Origin: Quercus robur
Taxonomy: Eukaryota > Streptophyta > Magnoliopsida > Fagales > Fagaceae
Direction of reading: 5' to 3'
DNA: 64,000 nt
NCBI RefSeq assembly: GCF_932294415.1
Contig: NC_065544.1
Location: 19,443,351-19,507,350, forward strand
The first letter of the stretch is position 1; the number at the start of each line of letters is the position of its first letter. The notes below the pieces were generated by a model. It was not told the origin of the DNA. It did no database searches and saw only the letters and a program-made list of their open reading frames with translations. A program made the translations under genes and the position numbers. This document shows positions 1 to 11,260 of the stretch, piece after piece.

Positions 1-732
1 TTGATTATTTGTGCTGGTTTGAACTTTGAAGCCCTAATAAAATAGTTTGTATTGGCTTGGTGCTATGCTCAGATTTATTAGGTTATGAATTTGCTCTTAT
101 TTATTTTGGTGCTATTCTAATGATCAATTTAAATAAAATAAAATAAAAAATTGTCCAAGCCAAGGATCCAACCCAATCCTAGTGAGTTGGGTCAAACCTG
201 GGCCTTTGATGAGTTGTGTTGGGTTGGAATTTTTTCAACTTGACCATGGTGGGTTGGATTAAAAAATTCCTCAATCCAACTTATACACACTCCTAATTAC
301 AAATATTAGCCCAACAACATTAAGCATAGCTATTGATGGAGATTTATCATAAATGAGATTCGAAGAAAATGAAATGAAATAGTAGTAGACACACAATGCA
401 AAAGATGACTCCCATGTCATTTAGAGATCTAGAATTGAAATGGGGAAAGATAGATGCTACAAGTTAGTTTTTTCTTAAATTAATACTAGTGGCTGACCAC
501 TGCTTTGCACCGAATTTTTTTATTTGTAAATATTAGTCTTTAGGCAACTATAGTATAATTTCTTTACATAAATCTCATAAGGGGTTGAATTTCTTTACTT
601 AATATAAGTTTACATTTAAACTAAATTAGATAACGATTAAGTTAAGGTTCTCCTTCCTTAGCAAGTATGCCTTCAATTAATTGTTTTTTCCCCCATTAAG
701 AGAAAAACATTGTAGGAATAAGAACTAGATTT
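1..732. other. Intergenic, AT-rich, no gene seen
   Basis: No convincing coding region. Around 160-290 there is a patch rich in GTTGG/CCAAC words (for example GAGTTGGGTC and TGGGTTGGAT), which looks like the end of an old DNA transposon, but I cannot delimit it. The stretch ends at the GTAAC target-site copy of the LTR element. Confidence 0.4.
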
Positions 733-737
733 GTAAC

Positions 738-1415
738 TATGGGGCCCAAGAATTTGTGGTCCTGGCCCATTTTTACATTGGGGCCCAAGGCCCGAGCCGA
801 GGAGGGGTATAGCTGAGGACGTGTAATAAAAGTCCAAGTAGTCTTGAGACATAGTTGAGGATAATTCTGTCCTCGGCATATCTGAAGTCCCCCTGAAAGA
901 AAGGGCAAGAACGGTATAGGAATAGTTTTGGAAAAAATCTAAAATATCTCTGTCAATAGAGAAGGGGACGCTGGATAGTATAACGACCAAGGATAAAGGG
1001 AAAGTTGTCATTACTGCCATTGAATACTCTGCACCTGACAGAGCCATGCTTTTCAGTTTTTACAACCACCCCCCAACCACTTTGGGTATGGGCTGATGGG
1101 ACAAGTATCAGTCCTGGAAAGTCGATCCTACACGTGGACGTAGGATAAGGGATACAGGCTAATATAAAAGGAGAAACAAGCAATCCGGAGAAGGGGCTGG
1201 GAAAAAAGACCAAGAACCAGAGCCTCCCAGACCGCCTCAAGGAGAAAGACTCCTCGAGCGAACACGGTTTAATTCTGTATGAACACCACGACTAACCACC
1301 GTCCGGTGACCAAGGCCTAGCCTTTCAAACCCACGCTCTACAAATGATATTGTTTGGGCCTTTTTTACGTGCGAACCCAGTATCATTTTGGGTCGTTACA
1401 AATTGAGTCCTTACA
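738..1415 (+). repeat. 5' LTR
   Basis: Begins TATGGGGCCC and ends GAGTCCTTACA, matching the 3' copy at 4279-4957. It contains a TATA-like promoter (TATAAAAG, 1163-1170) and a U5-like end. The first bases are TA rather than the usual TG in both copies, and the TSD fixes this border. Confidence 0.92.
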
Positions 1416-1417
1416 AT

Positions 1418-1435
1418 TGGCGCCGTCTATGGGAA
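1418..1435 (+). other. Primer-binding site of the LTR element
   Basis: TGGCGCCGTCTATGGGAA lies two bases downstream of the 5' LTR. TGGCGCC is the usual start of a tRNA-derived minus-strand primer site in plant Gypsy elements. The exact tRNA was not determined. Confidence 0.75.
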
Positions 1436-1655
1436 AGACTTGTGTGTTGGCACAAGCGGTGGGTTGAGACAGTCCCCCCGTCATTTCCAACAGCCAGTTG
1501 TAGTGTTCTAGCGTAAAGTTCCACTAGGGGCTATGTTTCTTCACTAGGGGCTACGCTTTGAAGCGTCAATAGCGCGGATGGTTCTAAGGGCTTGGCCGAG
1601 GAGCTACTCCCCCTAAACCAATGTCCCACGCCATAGCCGAGGGGTTAATTCCCCC

Positions 1656-2660
1656 AACTACTTAAAAAAACTAAGTTTTGGACAGAACCAAAGTATTGCA
1701 TGGTCCTCGGACTCAAACCTATGGGGAAACCAACTACTTAAAAAAGCTAAGTTTTGGACAGAACCAAGGTATTGCATGGTCCTCCGACTCAAACCTATGG
1801 GGAAACCAACTACTTAAAAATCAAGTTTTTGACAGAACCAAGGTATTGCATGGTCCTCCGACTCAAACCTGTATTGCATGGTCCTCCGACTCAAACCTAT
1901 GGGGAAACCAACTACTTAAAAATCAAGTTTTTGACAGAACCAAGGTATTGCATGGTCCTCGGACTCAAACCTATGGGGAAACCAACTACTTAAAAAATCA
2001 AGTTTTGGACAGAACCAAGGTATTGCATGGTCCTCCAACTCAAACCTATGGGGAAACCAACTACTTAAAAAAGCTAAGTTTTGGACAGAACCAAGGTATT
2101 GCATGGTCCTCCAACTCAAACCTATGGGGAAACCAACTACTTAAAAATCAAGTTTTTGACAGAACCAAGGTATTGCATGGTCCTCGGACTCAAACCTATG
2201 GGGAAACCAACTACTTAAAAAATCAAGTTTTGGACAAAACCAAGGTATTGCATGGTCCTCGGACTCAAACCTATAAGGAAACCAACTACTTAAAAAATCA
2301 AGTTTTGGACAGAACCAAGGTATTGCATGGTCCTCGGACTCAAACCTATAGGGAAACCAACTACTTAAAAATCAAGTTTTGGACAGAACCAAAGTATTGC
2401 ATGGTCCTCGAACTCAAACCTATGGGGAAACCAACTATTTAAAAATCAAGTTTTGGACAGAACCAAGTTATTGCATGGTCCTCGGACTCAAACCTATGAG
2501 GAAACCAACTACTTAAAAAATCAAGTTTTTGACAGAACCAAGGTATTGCATAGTCCTCAAACTCAAACCTATGGGGAAACCAACTACTTAAAAAAGCTAA
2601 GTTTTGGACAGAACCAAGGTATTACATGGTCCTCCGACTCAAAAATCAGCTACTTAAGGA
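1656..2660 (+). repeat. Tandem array, about 13 copies of a 74-76 bp unit
   Basis: The word GACAGAACC recurs at 1681, 1757, 1831, 1933, 2008, 2084, 2158, (2233 as GACAAAACC), 2308, 2382, 2456, 2531 and 2607. Spacing is 74, 75 or 76 bp, the length differences coming from an A-run and an AAGCTAAG/ATCAAG alternation. One 28-bp internal duplication lies at about 1871-1898. Units contain TATTGCATGGTCCTC and CTCAAACCTATGGGGAAACC. A long open frame runs through the array only because the units carry few stops. It is not a protein gene. Confidence 0.92.
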
Positions 2661-2842
2661 GAATTCTAAGTCGCTCAGTCCTCGAACCAAATACTGGAAA
2701 AGACTAAGGCTATGAAGGTCATTAGGAAGATGGCGAAACGCCTTATTACTCAGCGACCCGCAGGGGCTGTTCATTTTGGGTTACATTTCCTCGGATGATT
2801 ATTTCCTACACAGCACCGAGCATTCAGCCATCATCTCGTTCA

Positions 2843-3145
2843 GTTTGGGGTATACAACCCTTTTTCAGGTCGGTCTTATTGTGCAAGATAGCTTCAATAA
2901 GTTCATAATAACATCTTTTTTCTTAGTAAGGGTTTCGGGCCTAAGTATCGTTTTCTTAGGTCGGCATTTTTATGCCAGACAGCTCTAATAAGCTCATAAT
3001 AACACATTTTTCTTTTTTTCTTTGTAAGGGTTTCTGCCCTAAGTATCATTTGTTCAAATCGGCATTATTATGCTGGATAGTTTCAATAAGTGCAGAGTAA
3101 GGTCTTTTTATTAATAGGGATTTCGGCCCTAAGCATCGTTCAAAG
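2843..3145 (+). repeat. Second, degenerate tandem array inside the LTR element (about 95-bp unit)
   Basis: Four diverged units share a string like GTAAGGGTTTCGGCCCTAAG (near 2843, 2925, 3022, 3113) and GGTCGGCATT...CAATAAG...CATAATAACA. They lie downstream of the 75-bp array and share no obvious sequence with it. Confidence 0.6.
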
Positions 3146-4278
3146 TATAAAAATGAAAAAAAGTCATACGGTCGTACGTCCATTCACGGCATAACCATTG
3201 CAAGAAAGAAAGAATACATAGAATAAAACAATGGAAACTTTTATTAATGTAAAGAAGTAGTACAGCGTACAATGAAGGGCTTAAACAAGCCTATATAGGA
3301 AACAAATTACAAGAACTAGAATAAAAAAATAATTAAAAAAAAAAAAAAAAGAGCAACAAAAATAAGAAGTCTTGCTGAATTCTGCTCTAGTAGCTACCAT
3401 ATTGAGAGGAGGACCTCTTTTGATGGATGAGGAGAAGAAGAGGAAGAAGGAAAAGCACCAGGATGGATCTGGTGATGGGAAAGAAGAAGAAGGGGAGGCA
3501 AAAGGAGGCATCAGTGAAGGAACAGAGGAAGAAGCAGGGATACTTAGTCCCTGCGTCAGCCCTGACTCCTAACACGCTGGTGCCATATTAGCTATGCTCA
3601 TAAGAGAGCGGCTGGTACTGATAATGGATAACCCCAGCTCAATCGCATCAAAAGCTTGATGCGACTAGCACCTGCTTCGAATTTTGGCTGAAGGAGGATG
3701 GGAAGCATCCTGAGTCTCTGCCAACCCTGCCCTGACCGAGCCATCTTAAGTTTCGGAGGGACATAACGCTTCTGAGAAGGATGTGATCTTTTCATCCCCG
3801 CTTTTTCTTCAAACGTGTCACACTGTAAGCTTTGGCTATGCTGATAAGGAAGACTTTGAGCACAGCTTAAGGTTTGAGGCTTTAGGAAGGTTAAAGAGTC
3901 TTTACACGAAGGGAGTACCCTCTCGTCTGGCTTCTTATATGGAAGGTAAATTCAGTGGTATTTAATCCGTACAGATTTCCAAGAAGATCTGCAAATGAGG
4001 TAGCGTCTGTTCAACTCCCCAATGTCATCTATAACCGTCAGATTTGATCGGCCTCGTAGTGTAAATCTATTAAAGATGCGCCTCGTACACTGAAACGATA
4101 GGAGCGCCCAGTGTGAAAATCTAGACGAATGTCTCGTAACCCAGCGCATTTACTAAATAGATGAAGGGACACCAACACTAATGAAGGTTAGAGCTGAACG
4201 AATTGTAATAAAGGCTAGGCATCGCCAAAACCCTCCTCTCCGACTAAGAGGTCGGACAGCAGGATTTTGAGGGGCTAT

Positions 4279-4957
4279 TATGGGGCCCAAGAATTTGTGG
4301 TCTTGGCCCATTTTTACATTGGGGCCCAAGGCCCGAGCCGAGGAGGGGTATAGCCGAGGACGTGTAATAAAAGTCCAAGTAGTCTTGAGACATAGTCGAG
4401 GATAATTCTGTCCTCGCCATATCCGAGGTCCCCTTGAAAGAAAAGGCAAGAACGGTATAGGAATAGTTTTGGAAAAAATCTAAAATATCTCTGTCAATAG
4501 AGAAGGGGACGCTGGATAGTATAACGACCAAGGACAAAGGGAAAGCTATCATTACTGCCATTGAATACTCTGCACCTGACAGAGCCATGCTCTTCAGCTT
4601 TTACAACCACCCCCTAACCACTTTGGGTATGGGCTGATGGGACAAGTATCAGTCTTGGAAAGTCGATCCTACACGTGGACGTAGGATAAGGGATACAGGC
4701 TAATATAAAAGTAGAAGCAAGCAATCCGGAGAAGGGGCTGGGAAAAAAGGCCAAAAACCAGAACCTCCCAGACCGCCTCAAGGAGAAAGACTCCTCGAGC
4801 GAACACGGTTTAATTCTGTATGAACACCACGATTAACCACCGCCCGATGACCAAGGCTTAGCCTTTCAAACCCACGCTCTACAAATGATATTGTTTGGAC
4901 CTTTTTTTACGTGTGAACCCAATATCATTTTGGGTCGTTACAAATTGAGTCCTTACA
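4279..4957 (+). repeat. 3' LTR
   Basis: Same termini as the 5' LTR and followed directly by the GTAAC target copy. A TATA-like box lies at about 4702-4709. Of about 27 differences from the 5' LTR, I count only two transversions. Confidence 0.92.
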
Positions 4958-4962
4958 GTAAC

Positions 4963-5200
4963 CAAATTCAAAAAAGATATATACAAGAATTGATCTCCTC
5001 GAATTGTGCCGAAGACAATTTTCTTTAGATAAAACCAGTCTATCTTTACTTTCTTATCATCTGGATCCACTATAATTGTTATCCAACTCATTAAAACCTA
5101 GTTTTCTAACCCACTCTCTACAAATTCATTGTATTGGGCTCTTTGAGCCTAGATCTTTTAATCTTTTGGGCTTAGGAAACAAATTGTGGTCTTACGGTAG
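4963..5200 (+). mobile_element. Relic of an older, related LTR flanking the intact element
   Basis: The stretch 5092-5200 (AACCTAG...TAACCCACTCTCTACAAAT...GGGCTC...CTTTTGGGCTTAGGAAACAAATTG) parallels the last 110 bp of the intact LTR (CCTAGCC...AACCCACGCTCTACAAAT...TTTGGGTCGTTACAAATTG). The bases before it (about 4990-5020, GAATTGATCTCCTCGAATTG) also resemble LTR text. I infer that the intact element inserted into or beside a decayed cousin. Confidence 0.45.
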
Positions 5201-6013
5201 TAAAATATAATTTCCATTACAATAGATTGTCATTAACCAATCATTACATGATATTAAATATACCAAAAGTTCTACTTTATTAACCAAATTTTTTAATGAT
5301 ATTAAGTATACCAAAAGTTCTACCTTAGAAACTTTAGAAGATTACAATATCAATATAGCTATTGTATTTTTATTATTTATTAGAACAAATAACAAAGTAA
5401 ATAAAGTGCTAAGTAAAAATATTAATCAAATAGAAAGATGAAATGTAAAGAACCAAGAAAATGAAACATTGCGCTAAAAAAAATGAAACAATATATGTTT
5501 ATATATATCTTAAATCATATGGTGGGTCTCAATAAAAATATATAAAATAAGAGCAAAATTTAGGTACAGTACTTAGGTGTTGTTCTTTAGGTTCCCTTTT
5601 AAAATTCTGTCATATGATTTTTTTTTCATGGGATGGAAGTATTTTTTTAGTTAAGTAGCCACATAATTGAATCTTAAGGGGGGAAACTTAAGAAATAGCA
5701 CATAAATTACTGTACTTAAATTTTGTCCATAAAATAATATGTAACCATTATTTGGGAAGTTATTCTTGCACCCACAAAAATGGAATAATAAAATTGAAAT
5801 CACATGGTAATTGAAATTTAACAGATTCAAAACCTATTAAAGATAAAAGAATAAAAATTGGCATTAATCTCAAAATAATATCAACCATTCTTAACAAATA
5901 AAATAAATCAATCAATCTTTGGCCTCAAAATCATAAAATCTCTATATGAAGAAAGCAATTCATGAAAAAAAAACATTAAACAAATTCAGAAAATGAGATT
6001 AGAAATAAATCGC

Positions 6014-6017
<4 letters not shown>

Positions 6018-6048
<31 letters not shown>
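6018..6048. repeat. (GA)n microsatellite
   Basis: About 15 uninterrupted GA units followed by GGG. Confidence 0.95.
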
Positions 6049-6053
<5 letters not shown>

Positions 6054-7049
6054 CCTTTGATGGTGGAGATAATAAATAAATAAATAGTTATATCACTTGT
6101 GAAGCAAAAAGATTTTGACGTCGTACCTTTATTGGAAATGTATATTAGAGTTAGTCCTCTATTATAATATAGTGCATGGAATTGTACGCAATTGCCTTTT
6201 AGTAAAATTGAAGTTGGGTATTAAAAATAAGGCAAAAAATATCATTTTAATTTCTATATTTTAAAGTCACTGTTAATTTGGATATATTTTTATAACTGCC
6301 GGTTTGATTTTTGTTATTTTCAACTTATAATCAATTTAGTTCATACTGTCATGAAAATTGATTACAAGTTAAAAATAACAAATTAATTGCTACCAAAATA
6401 TAAAGACCAAATCAACAATGATTCTTAAAAAAAAAAAAATTGCCTAAAAAAATTTTTTTTTTTCTTTTAATTTCCTAAAAGATTAGTAATAGTAGGTGGT
6501 TGAATAAGGGGGATTGGAATTCATAAATCTGCAATCCAACAACAAAACTTTAGTTACAATTACAAAACAGGTTGAGACTTTGCTTAAGAGAGAAGGGACA
6601 GATTGCTTAAGAGAGAAGGGAGGTTGGATTGTGGTGTATAGCTTGGAGCTTTTCTCTCAATATTGGAATTTGTATCAATGATGTTTCGGAACTTTGGTGT
6701 GTATTTCAATTTTCAAGGCATGAATTTGAGGCTTTTAAGTTCTAAAAGTCCAATACATCTTTTAAATAATGGTTGATATGGTAATCTACATCCTACCACT
6801 TGAAATCTAGTCCAATCTAGCCCTTTTCTTATGGAATAATGGTAGGGGAATTTGTTATACCTAAAATTAAAACATTCCTAGAGATAAAGCAATTTTATGC
6901 TGACTGCTGATGAACATGATGCCAATCTCGTGATTACAACTCTGCTCTGGCAAATTAGACTTCTTTATTTATTTATTTTTCTTTTCTTTATTGTGTCATG
7001 TGTGATATATAACTTATTTTAGATGTTGCTGTTTATTTGGGCTTATAAA

Positions 7050-7215
7050 ATGAGTAGTTCTAGTATCATATAAATTGTCACAACTTTTACCACAATTATC
7101 TTACGTGTCAGATTGTAATTGGATGCATGTCACTTTTACATAAAGACACAACTTTTTCTCTACTATTCACAGTCTGTCATATGGACAATTATAGCACAAG
7201 TTGTGCCATTTTATA
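7050..7215. mobile_element. MITE-like inverted-repeat element
   Basis: The left side reads GTCACAACTTTTACCACAATT and the reverse complement of the right side reads GGCACAACTTGTGCTATAATT, so the two ends are imperfect inverted repeats around a short AT-rich core. There is no coding capacity. Borders are approximate and no target duplication was confirmed. Confidence 0.5.
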
Positions 7216-7429
7216 AGGTCTTAGAATTTTTCTTTATATTTATATATATATAAATATATATATATTAATAGTCCATGTAGCATCCAGTGCGCTGGAGCTG
7301 GATAAAATACCTCATCACGTCGTTATAGGATTAAAAATTACATTGCCAATCATTTTTTATGCATATTTTTCTATAGATGTAATGACAACTGACAGCACGT
7401 TGTGTGAACTGCAAATGGAAATAAAATAC

Positions 7430-7640
7430 GAAAAATGTTACGTCTACAACCATTTTCACAACAAATCTTAAGTATTACTTGTTCTAATTTGATCTCATCA
7501 CCTGAAATTACTTTTCTAATTTGATCTCATCAACTGAAATTACTTTATTTTCCCATTAGTAACAGCCAATAACACCTGTCACTTGAAATTTATTATGAAA
7601 ATATTGTAAAAATATTATAAACACAGCATTTCTCATAAAA
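7430..7640. mobile_element. MITE-like element (ACAACATTTTCACAA family)
   Basis: The left end AAAATGTTACGTCTACAACC is matched in inverted orientation by the right end (reverse complement GAGAAATGCTGTGTTTATAA). Similar ends occur at about 55035-55175 and 54276-54436, which suggests a dispersed family. Borders are approximate. Confidence 0.5.
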
Positions 7641-8225
7641 TATTGACATATACAAACAAGAACCCTTAAACAAGCAAAGCCTCGCCACCCAAAAGAAAAA
7701 TGATAGAATGTAATGAAATGGTGACGCCATCCGCACTTTCACTTAACCATGCCCGATTGCCTAGGTGAACGGTTTCAGATCAAAGATGTGTGCGAATTGA
7801 AAAGTTCAAATTTATAAAATTTCTATAGCTTCAATATTGATTAAGGAGCCCCATTAGCATCAAAAGTCAGTACTAAAATGGCAATTGTAAATGAACCAAA
7901 TTCAGAGCCTAAACATGCTTTGAAGGTCCATACCCAGCATATTGGCTCTAACAGAACAACAGAGCATTTCTAAGATCATGATTCATAAAGCCTGCACCAT
8001 TATTTCCATCATGAAATCTAAAATATGTATTTTTCTGTTGTTTTCTTAAGAAAGGATGCACATTTTTCTTTTAATGTAGACTCTGCTGTAAGTATCAAGT
8101 ACAGTCCTCTTACCATTTTTTTTATAGGTAGACATTTTATGCATTTTATTTAAATATACAGCAACAGACATACTACTTTTTTTTTTCTTTTAACAAAGTA
8201 TAGAAATTGTATTAATAATGATAAA

Positions 8226-9050
8226 GGGAAAGAGACAAGTAAACGGGGTGTGGGTGAAGAGTGGTGTTTCAGGTCTGAGGTGGAGTTTACAGATGTGAAG
8301 GAGCTTCTGTCATGGCTGATTGCAGAAGGAAAACCACTTGAGTTATTTGCTTATATGGCTTGGATGGTGTGGACTCAAAGAAACAAAGTACGTGTCACCC
8401 AACAAGCTGTTCCGCTCCATCAATTGGCAGAACAAGCGAAGCAAAAACTGACTCAGTTTAGAGCTGATCGGCAGAATTATGAAGTGCAGGTCACGGACAG
8501 CAATATTGGAGGCTCTAGATGGTCATGTCTGCAAGGTGGTTTGGTGAAAATAAATTTTGACAGAGCTGTTTTCAGTGAATTAAATCAGTCCGAAGTTGGA
8601 GTGGTAATCAGGGACAATAACGGAGCTGTGCTGGCTTCCTGTTCAGAAAAACTTCACCAAGCATACAAACCTGACGAGGTTGAGGCACTGGCTGCTCTGA
8701 AGGCAGTCACTCTTGCGTGTGATTTGGGCTTTCGAAAAGCGATTCTTGAAGGTGATTCTCTTGGTCTAATCAAAGCATTGAAATCAACAGAGGATTGCCT
8801 TTCTCCAACAGGTCTGCTGGTAGACGATGTGAAATGGGTTGCTAGTAGTTTTGAACAATTGGTGTTTTCTCATGTTAAGAGAAACAGCAATAGGATTGCT
8901 CATAGTCTGGCAAAAATTGCTTTACGCATACCAAATTTACAAGTATGGATGGAAAATGTCTCATCCCATATTACTTTGATTTTAGATTTGAATGTAATTG
9001 TTTCAAGTTAAATAAAATAAGTCAGTTTCTTTCTCAAAAAAAAAAAAAAA
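8226..9050 (+). mobile_element. 5'-truncated L1-type LINE, RNase H end with poly(A)
   Basis: An open frame at 8250-9011 encodes the C-terminal part of a plant L1 polyprotein: a linker (WMVWTQRNKVR) and an RNase H-like (RVT_3) domain with VKINFD, EALAALKAV, LEGDS and SNRIAHSLAK motifs, roughly residues 98-235 of the frame. The glycine normally after KINFD is arginine here. Reverse transcriptase and endonuclease are missing. After the stop a short 3' UTR ends in a 14-A run (about 9037-9050). The frame is intact, but this is a dead, truncated copy rather than a host gene. It lies in opposite orientation to the ROH1-like gene. Confidence 0.85.
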
Positions 9051-9785
9051 ACTATTTATATAAATATAAATCATATAAAAATTTCTCACATGAAACACAT
9101 TATCTCAAAGTAGAAATTTTGGTGACATCTGTCAACATAACCTCCAAATTCATTCACTGTAAGCCTATTTCAAATTAACGAACCCAAGTCCATTCAATGG
9201 CAACATTGTTTCTTAATGTAAACTGATTTTGTTCATAAAAGAGGTTCCATGACCTCTTTTTTGCCATCTCCCATGGCAACTTTTTTTTTTTTGTTGTCGT
9301 TGTCTTTGGCAAGTTGCCATAGCCACCACTATTAAAAAGACTGCTTGTCAACTTAAACACTATCCTTTTATTGCATATGCATATTATCCAGAGAAGTGCT
9401 GTCAAGTTAGTGAGAAGCAATTTCAGATTTCAGACAATACTCAAACATAAGTAGATTGCAACCCAAAAAAAAAAAGGTGTATTACAAAAATGACTGGTTA
9501 GAAGTTTAACATACTTTCTCAAAATGAATGTGAGTTACCAACAGATGTGATAAAAAGAAACTGTAAAAAGTTCTAAAGCACCACCATATAGCAAAAAGAT
9601 CTTATACAAATACTATGTTCTATACAGCAAGTATAGAGATAAATACAAGATAGCTACCTGTTTAACCATTTATTGCTGCTGAACACCTCAAGTCATTCTT
9701 CCTCCTTGCAAACGGCAGACAATATATAAAAAACATACTCGCAAATGTTTACATTTGATTCTCACCGGTAATTAACCATTCTCAG
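9051..9785. other. Interval between LINE tail and ROH1-like stop; includes the ROH1 3' UTR
   Basis: AT-rich, without coding sequence that I can support. The part nearest 9785 is presumably 3' UTR of the minus-strand gene. The polyadenylation site was not located. Confidence 0.4.
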
Positions 9786-10973
9786 TTACTCCAGACTGTT
9801 TGTTTTACCCAAGAATTCGAGACCCTCATTCCGGCATTTCATAATCCTGTGAAACACTTCCCTCACTTGGCGCTCCAACGGATCCAATCCATTTTTAAAA
9901 GCTTCACAAATTAGTGACAACTCCTGCACCTCCTGCTCAACTTCCATTTTCTGTTCCTCTGCCAATGGAAACTGAACTGCTTCTACCAAGTCAGTCATGT
10001 GGCGTGCACATCTCTCAACCTGATAAATCTCCTTCAATAACCCATTAGAGTTCCGGCGCTCTCGCTTCTTAGATTCCTCTATGATGCGCTCATAAAGCAA
10101 GTGCAGTGGAGTGCCCCAAGAGAATTGCCGTGGGAATGAAAAATGAATATTGAGACTCCGATCTTGACATGGAATTGCAGCAACAAGAACCCACAAAACG
10201 AACATAAGAACAGAGCTGATGGTAAAAACAGGGACTACAAGCCCACTAGTAGCCACAATCTCATTCCCACGAGGCGGGATCAAGTTGTTTGCAATTGACT
10301 GCAGTTGCTTAGCTGCAGACCAAGTACGAGACACACTCCATGAATGAGAACGAGAATGCCCCCCTGAGGACCCCCCTGAGGACTGATGATGATGCTTAGT
10401 GTTATAACGCCCAAATGACCTGTTCCTGTGCGAAAACACTGACCCAGAGTCTTTCTCATCAAGCATTGTAAGTGCCAGATCCATCAAAGCCTTTCTTGCT
10501 CGACGGAACTGGCCTTCACCCAATGCCCTCTGGCCAGATTCCAAAGAACACAAAATAATCTCCAAATGCTTCTGCCACAGTCGAATCTTCTCAATCCCAT
10601 CACGAATTGCATTACAGATATCAAGTGCCTTCACACTCCTTTCAAAGAATTCAGCAACCGATCGGTCCAAAGGTGGTTTAGAGACTGATGCTTTGTTGTT
10701 CAGTAGAATAACCCTGAATTCCTCCTGGCAGCTAACAAACACATCCAAAAGCTTCCTAATCCACACAATTGAGAGCAACTCATCAGCACTAACAGCTGAC
10801 AAGCCATGGAAACGGTCTGTAACTTGTTTTTGGAACAATTCAAGCTCTGATTCCAGGGCACTAGACTCATGATTAACATCAATGGAATTAACCTGTTCTC
10901 GCCTTAGACTCCAAATTGAACGGCCAATTGGTGCCGAAGGCGATGAAGAACCTTGATTATCAGTAGAGGGCAT
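9786..10973 (-). CDS. ROH1: ROH1-like protein (BYPASS1-related, DUF793 family)
   Basis: A single coding exon of 395 aa, close to family size. The start MPSTDNQGSSSPSAPIGRSI is preferred over a Met five codons upstream because family members begin with this kind of N-terminus. Residues about 40-175 form the conserved helical region (ELELFQKQV, LSIVWIRKLLDVF, EFRVILLN, FFERSVKALDICNAIRDG, GQFRRARKALMDL). A Ser/Gly/His-rich linker follows (about 180-215), then a hydrophobic, possibly membrane-inserting segment (about 241-267, VVPVFTISSVLMFVLWVLVA), then a C-terminal helical or coiled-coil part (about 295-385) rich in E, K and R. In Arabidopsis ROH1 binds exocyst EXO70 subunits and influences secretion of seed-coat mucilage; the family also includes BYPASS1. 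No frameshift or stop is seen. The family call is from recalled motifs; which paralogue it is remains open. Confidence 0.9.
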   Translation of the reverse strand: MPSTDNQGSSSPSAPIGRSIWSLRREQVNSIDVNHESSALESELELFQKQVTDRFHGLSAVSADELLSIVWIRKLLDVFVSCQEEFRVILLNNKASVSKPPLDRSVAEFFERSVKALDICNAIRDGIEKIRLWQKHLEIILCSLESGQRALGEGQFRRARKALMDLALTMLDEKDSGSVFSHRNRSFGRYNTKHHHQSSGGSSGGHSRSHSWSVSRTWSAAKQLQSIANNLIPPRGNEIVATSGLVVPVFTISSVLMFVLWVLVAAIPCQDRSLNIHFSFPRQFSWGTPLHLLYERIIEESKKRERRNSNGLLKEIYQVERCARHMTDLVEAVQFPLAEEQKMEVEQEVQELSLICEAFKNGLDPLERQVREVFHRIMKCRNEGLEFLGKTNSLE

Positions 10974-11260
10974 AGTCACAAGATTCAAAAGACACCACCC
11001 TCAGGATACCCAAGAGCACACAATACACAAAATCAACAGAACCTCATCTGCAATTCAGCAAATCCCAACAACTCAGTACCAACAAATCCACCAAATCAAC
11101 AAAAACCTATCTGCAATTCAGCTGTACTCATCAAACTCAAAACAACAAAAATTCACAAAATCAAAAGAACCCCATTTGTAATTCAGTTTCATTTACGAAT
11201 CCACACCCAATATCCACAAAATTTTCAAACCCACCTAAACAATTTATATAGGTTCAAAAG

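Larger units (their letters stand above)
738..4957 (+). mobile_element. Complete non-autonomous LTR retrotransposon (Ty3/Gypsy-like, no gag-pol)
   Basis: Two direct LTRs (678 and 679 bp) flank a 2.86-kb interior, and the whole is bordered by a perfect 5-bp target duplication GTAAC (733-737 and 4958-4962). A primer-binding site beginning TGGCGCCGTC lies 2 bases after the 5' LTR, the type used by many plant Gypsy elements. A short purine-rich tract (TGAGGGG) precedes the 3' LTR. The interior has no recognisable gag, protease, reverse transcriptase or integrase. Instead it holds two tandem arrays and a purine-rich stretch near 3420-3560. It must therefore have been moved in trans by a related autonomous element. 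By eye the LTRs differ at about 27 sites (about 4 percent), nearly all transitions, so the insertion is not very recent and has probably been methylated. Tandem arrays between coding region and LTR are known from Tat/Ogre-lineage elements; placing this element there is inference. Confidence 0.9.
5201..8225. other. Intergenic, repeats only
   Basis: No gene supported. It contains a (GA)n microsatellite (6018-6048), a TA-rich stretch around 7240-7266, two MITE-like elements listed separately, and short A/T runs. A direct repeat of TTTGATCTCATCA with its flanks lies near 7486-7535. Confidence 0.45.

Noticed and set aside
1678-2442. Open frame of 254 codons through the tandem array
   Set aside because: Product of 74-76 bp repeats poor in stops; frame content changes from unit to unit and it lies inside a non-coding retroelement.
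3372-3572. Lys/Glu-rich frame (plus) and Phe/Ser-rich frame (minus)
   Set aside because: Purine-rich low-complexity DNA inside the LTR element; no family resemblance.
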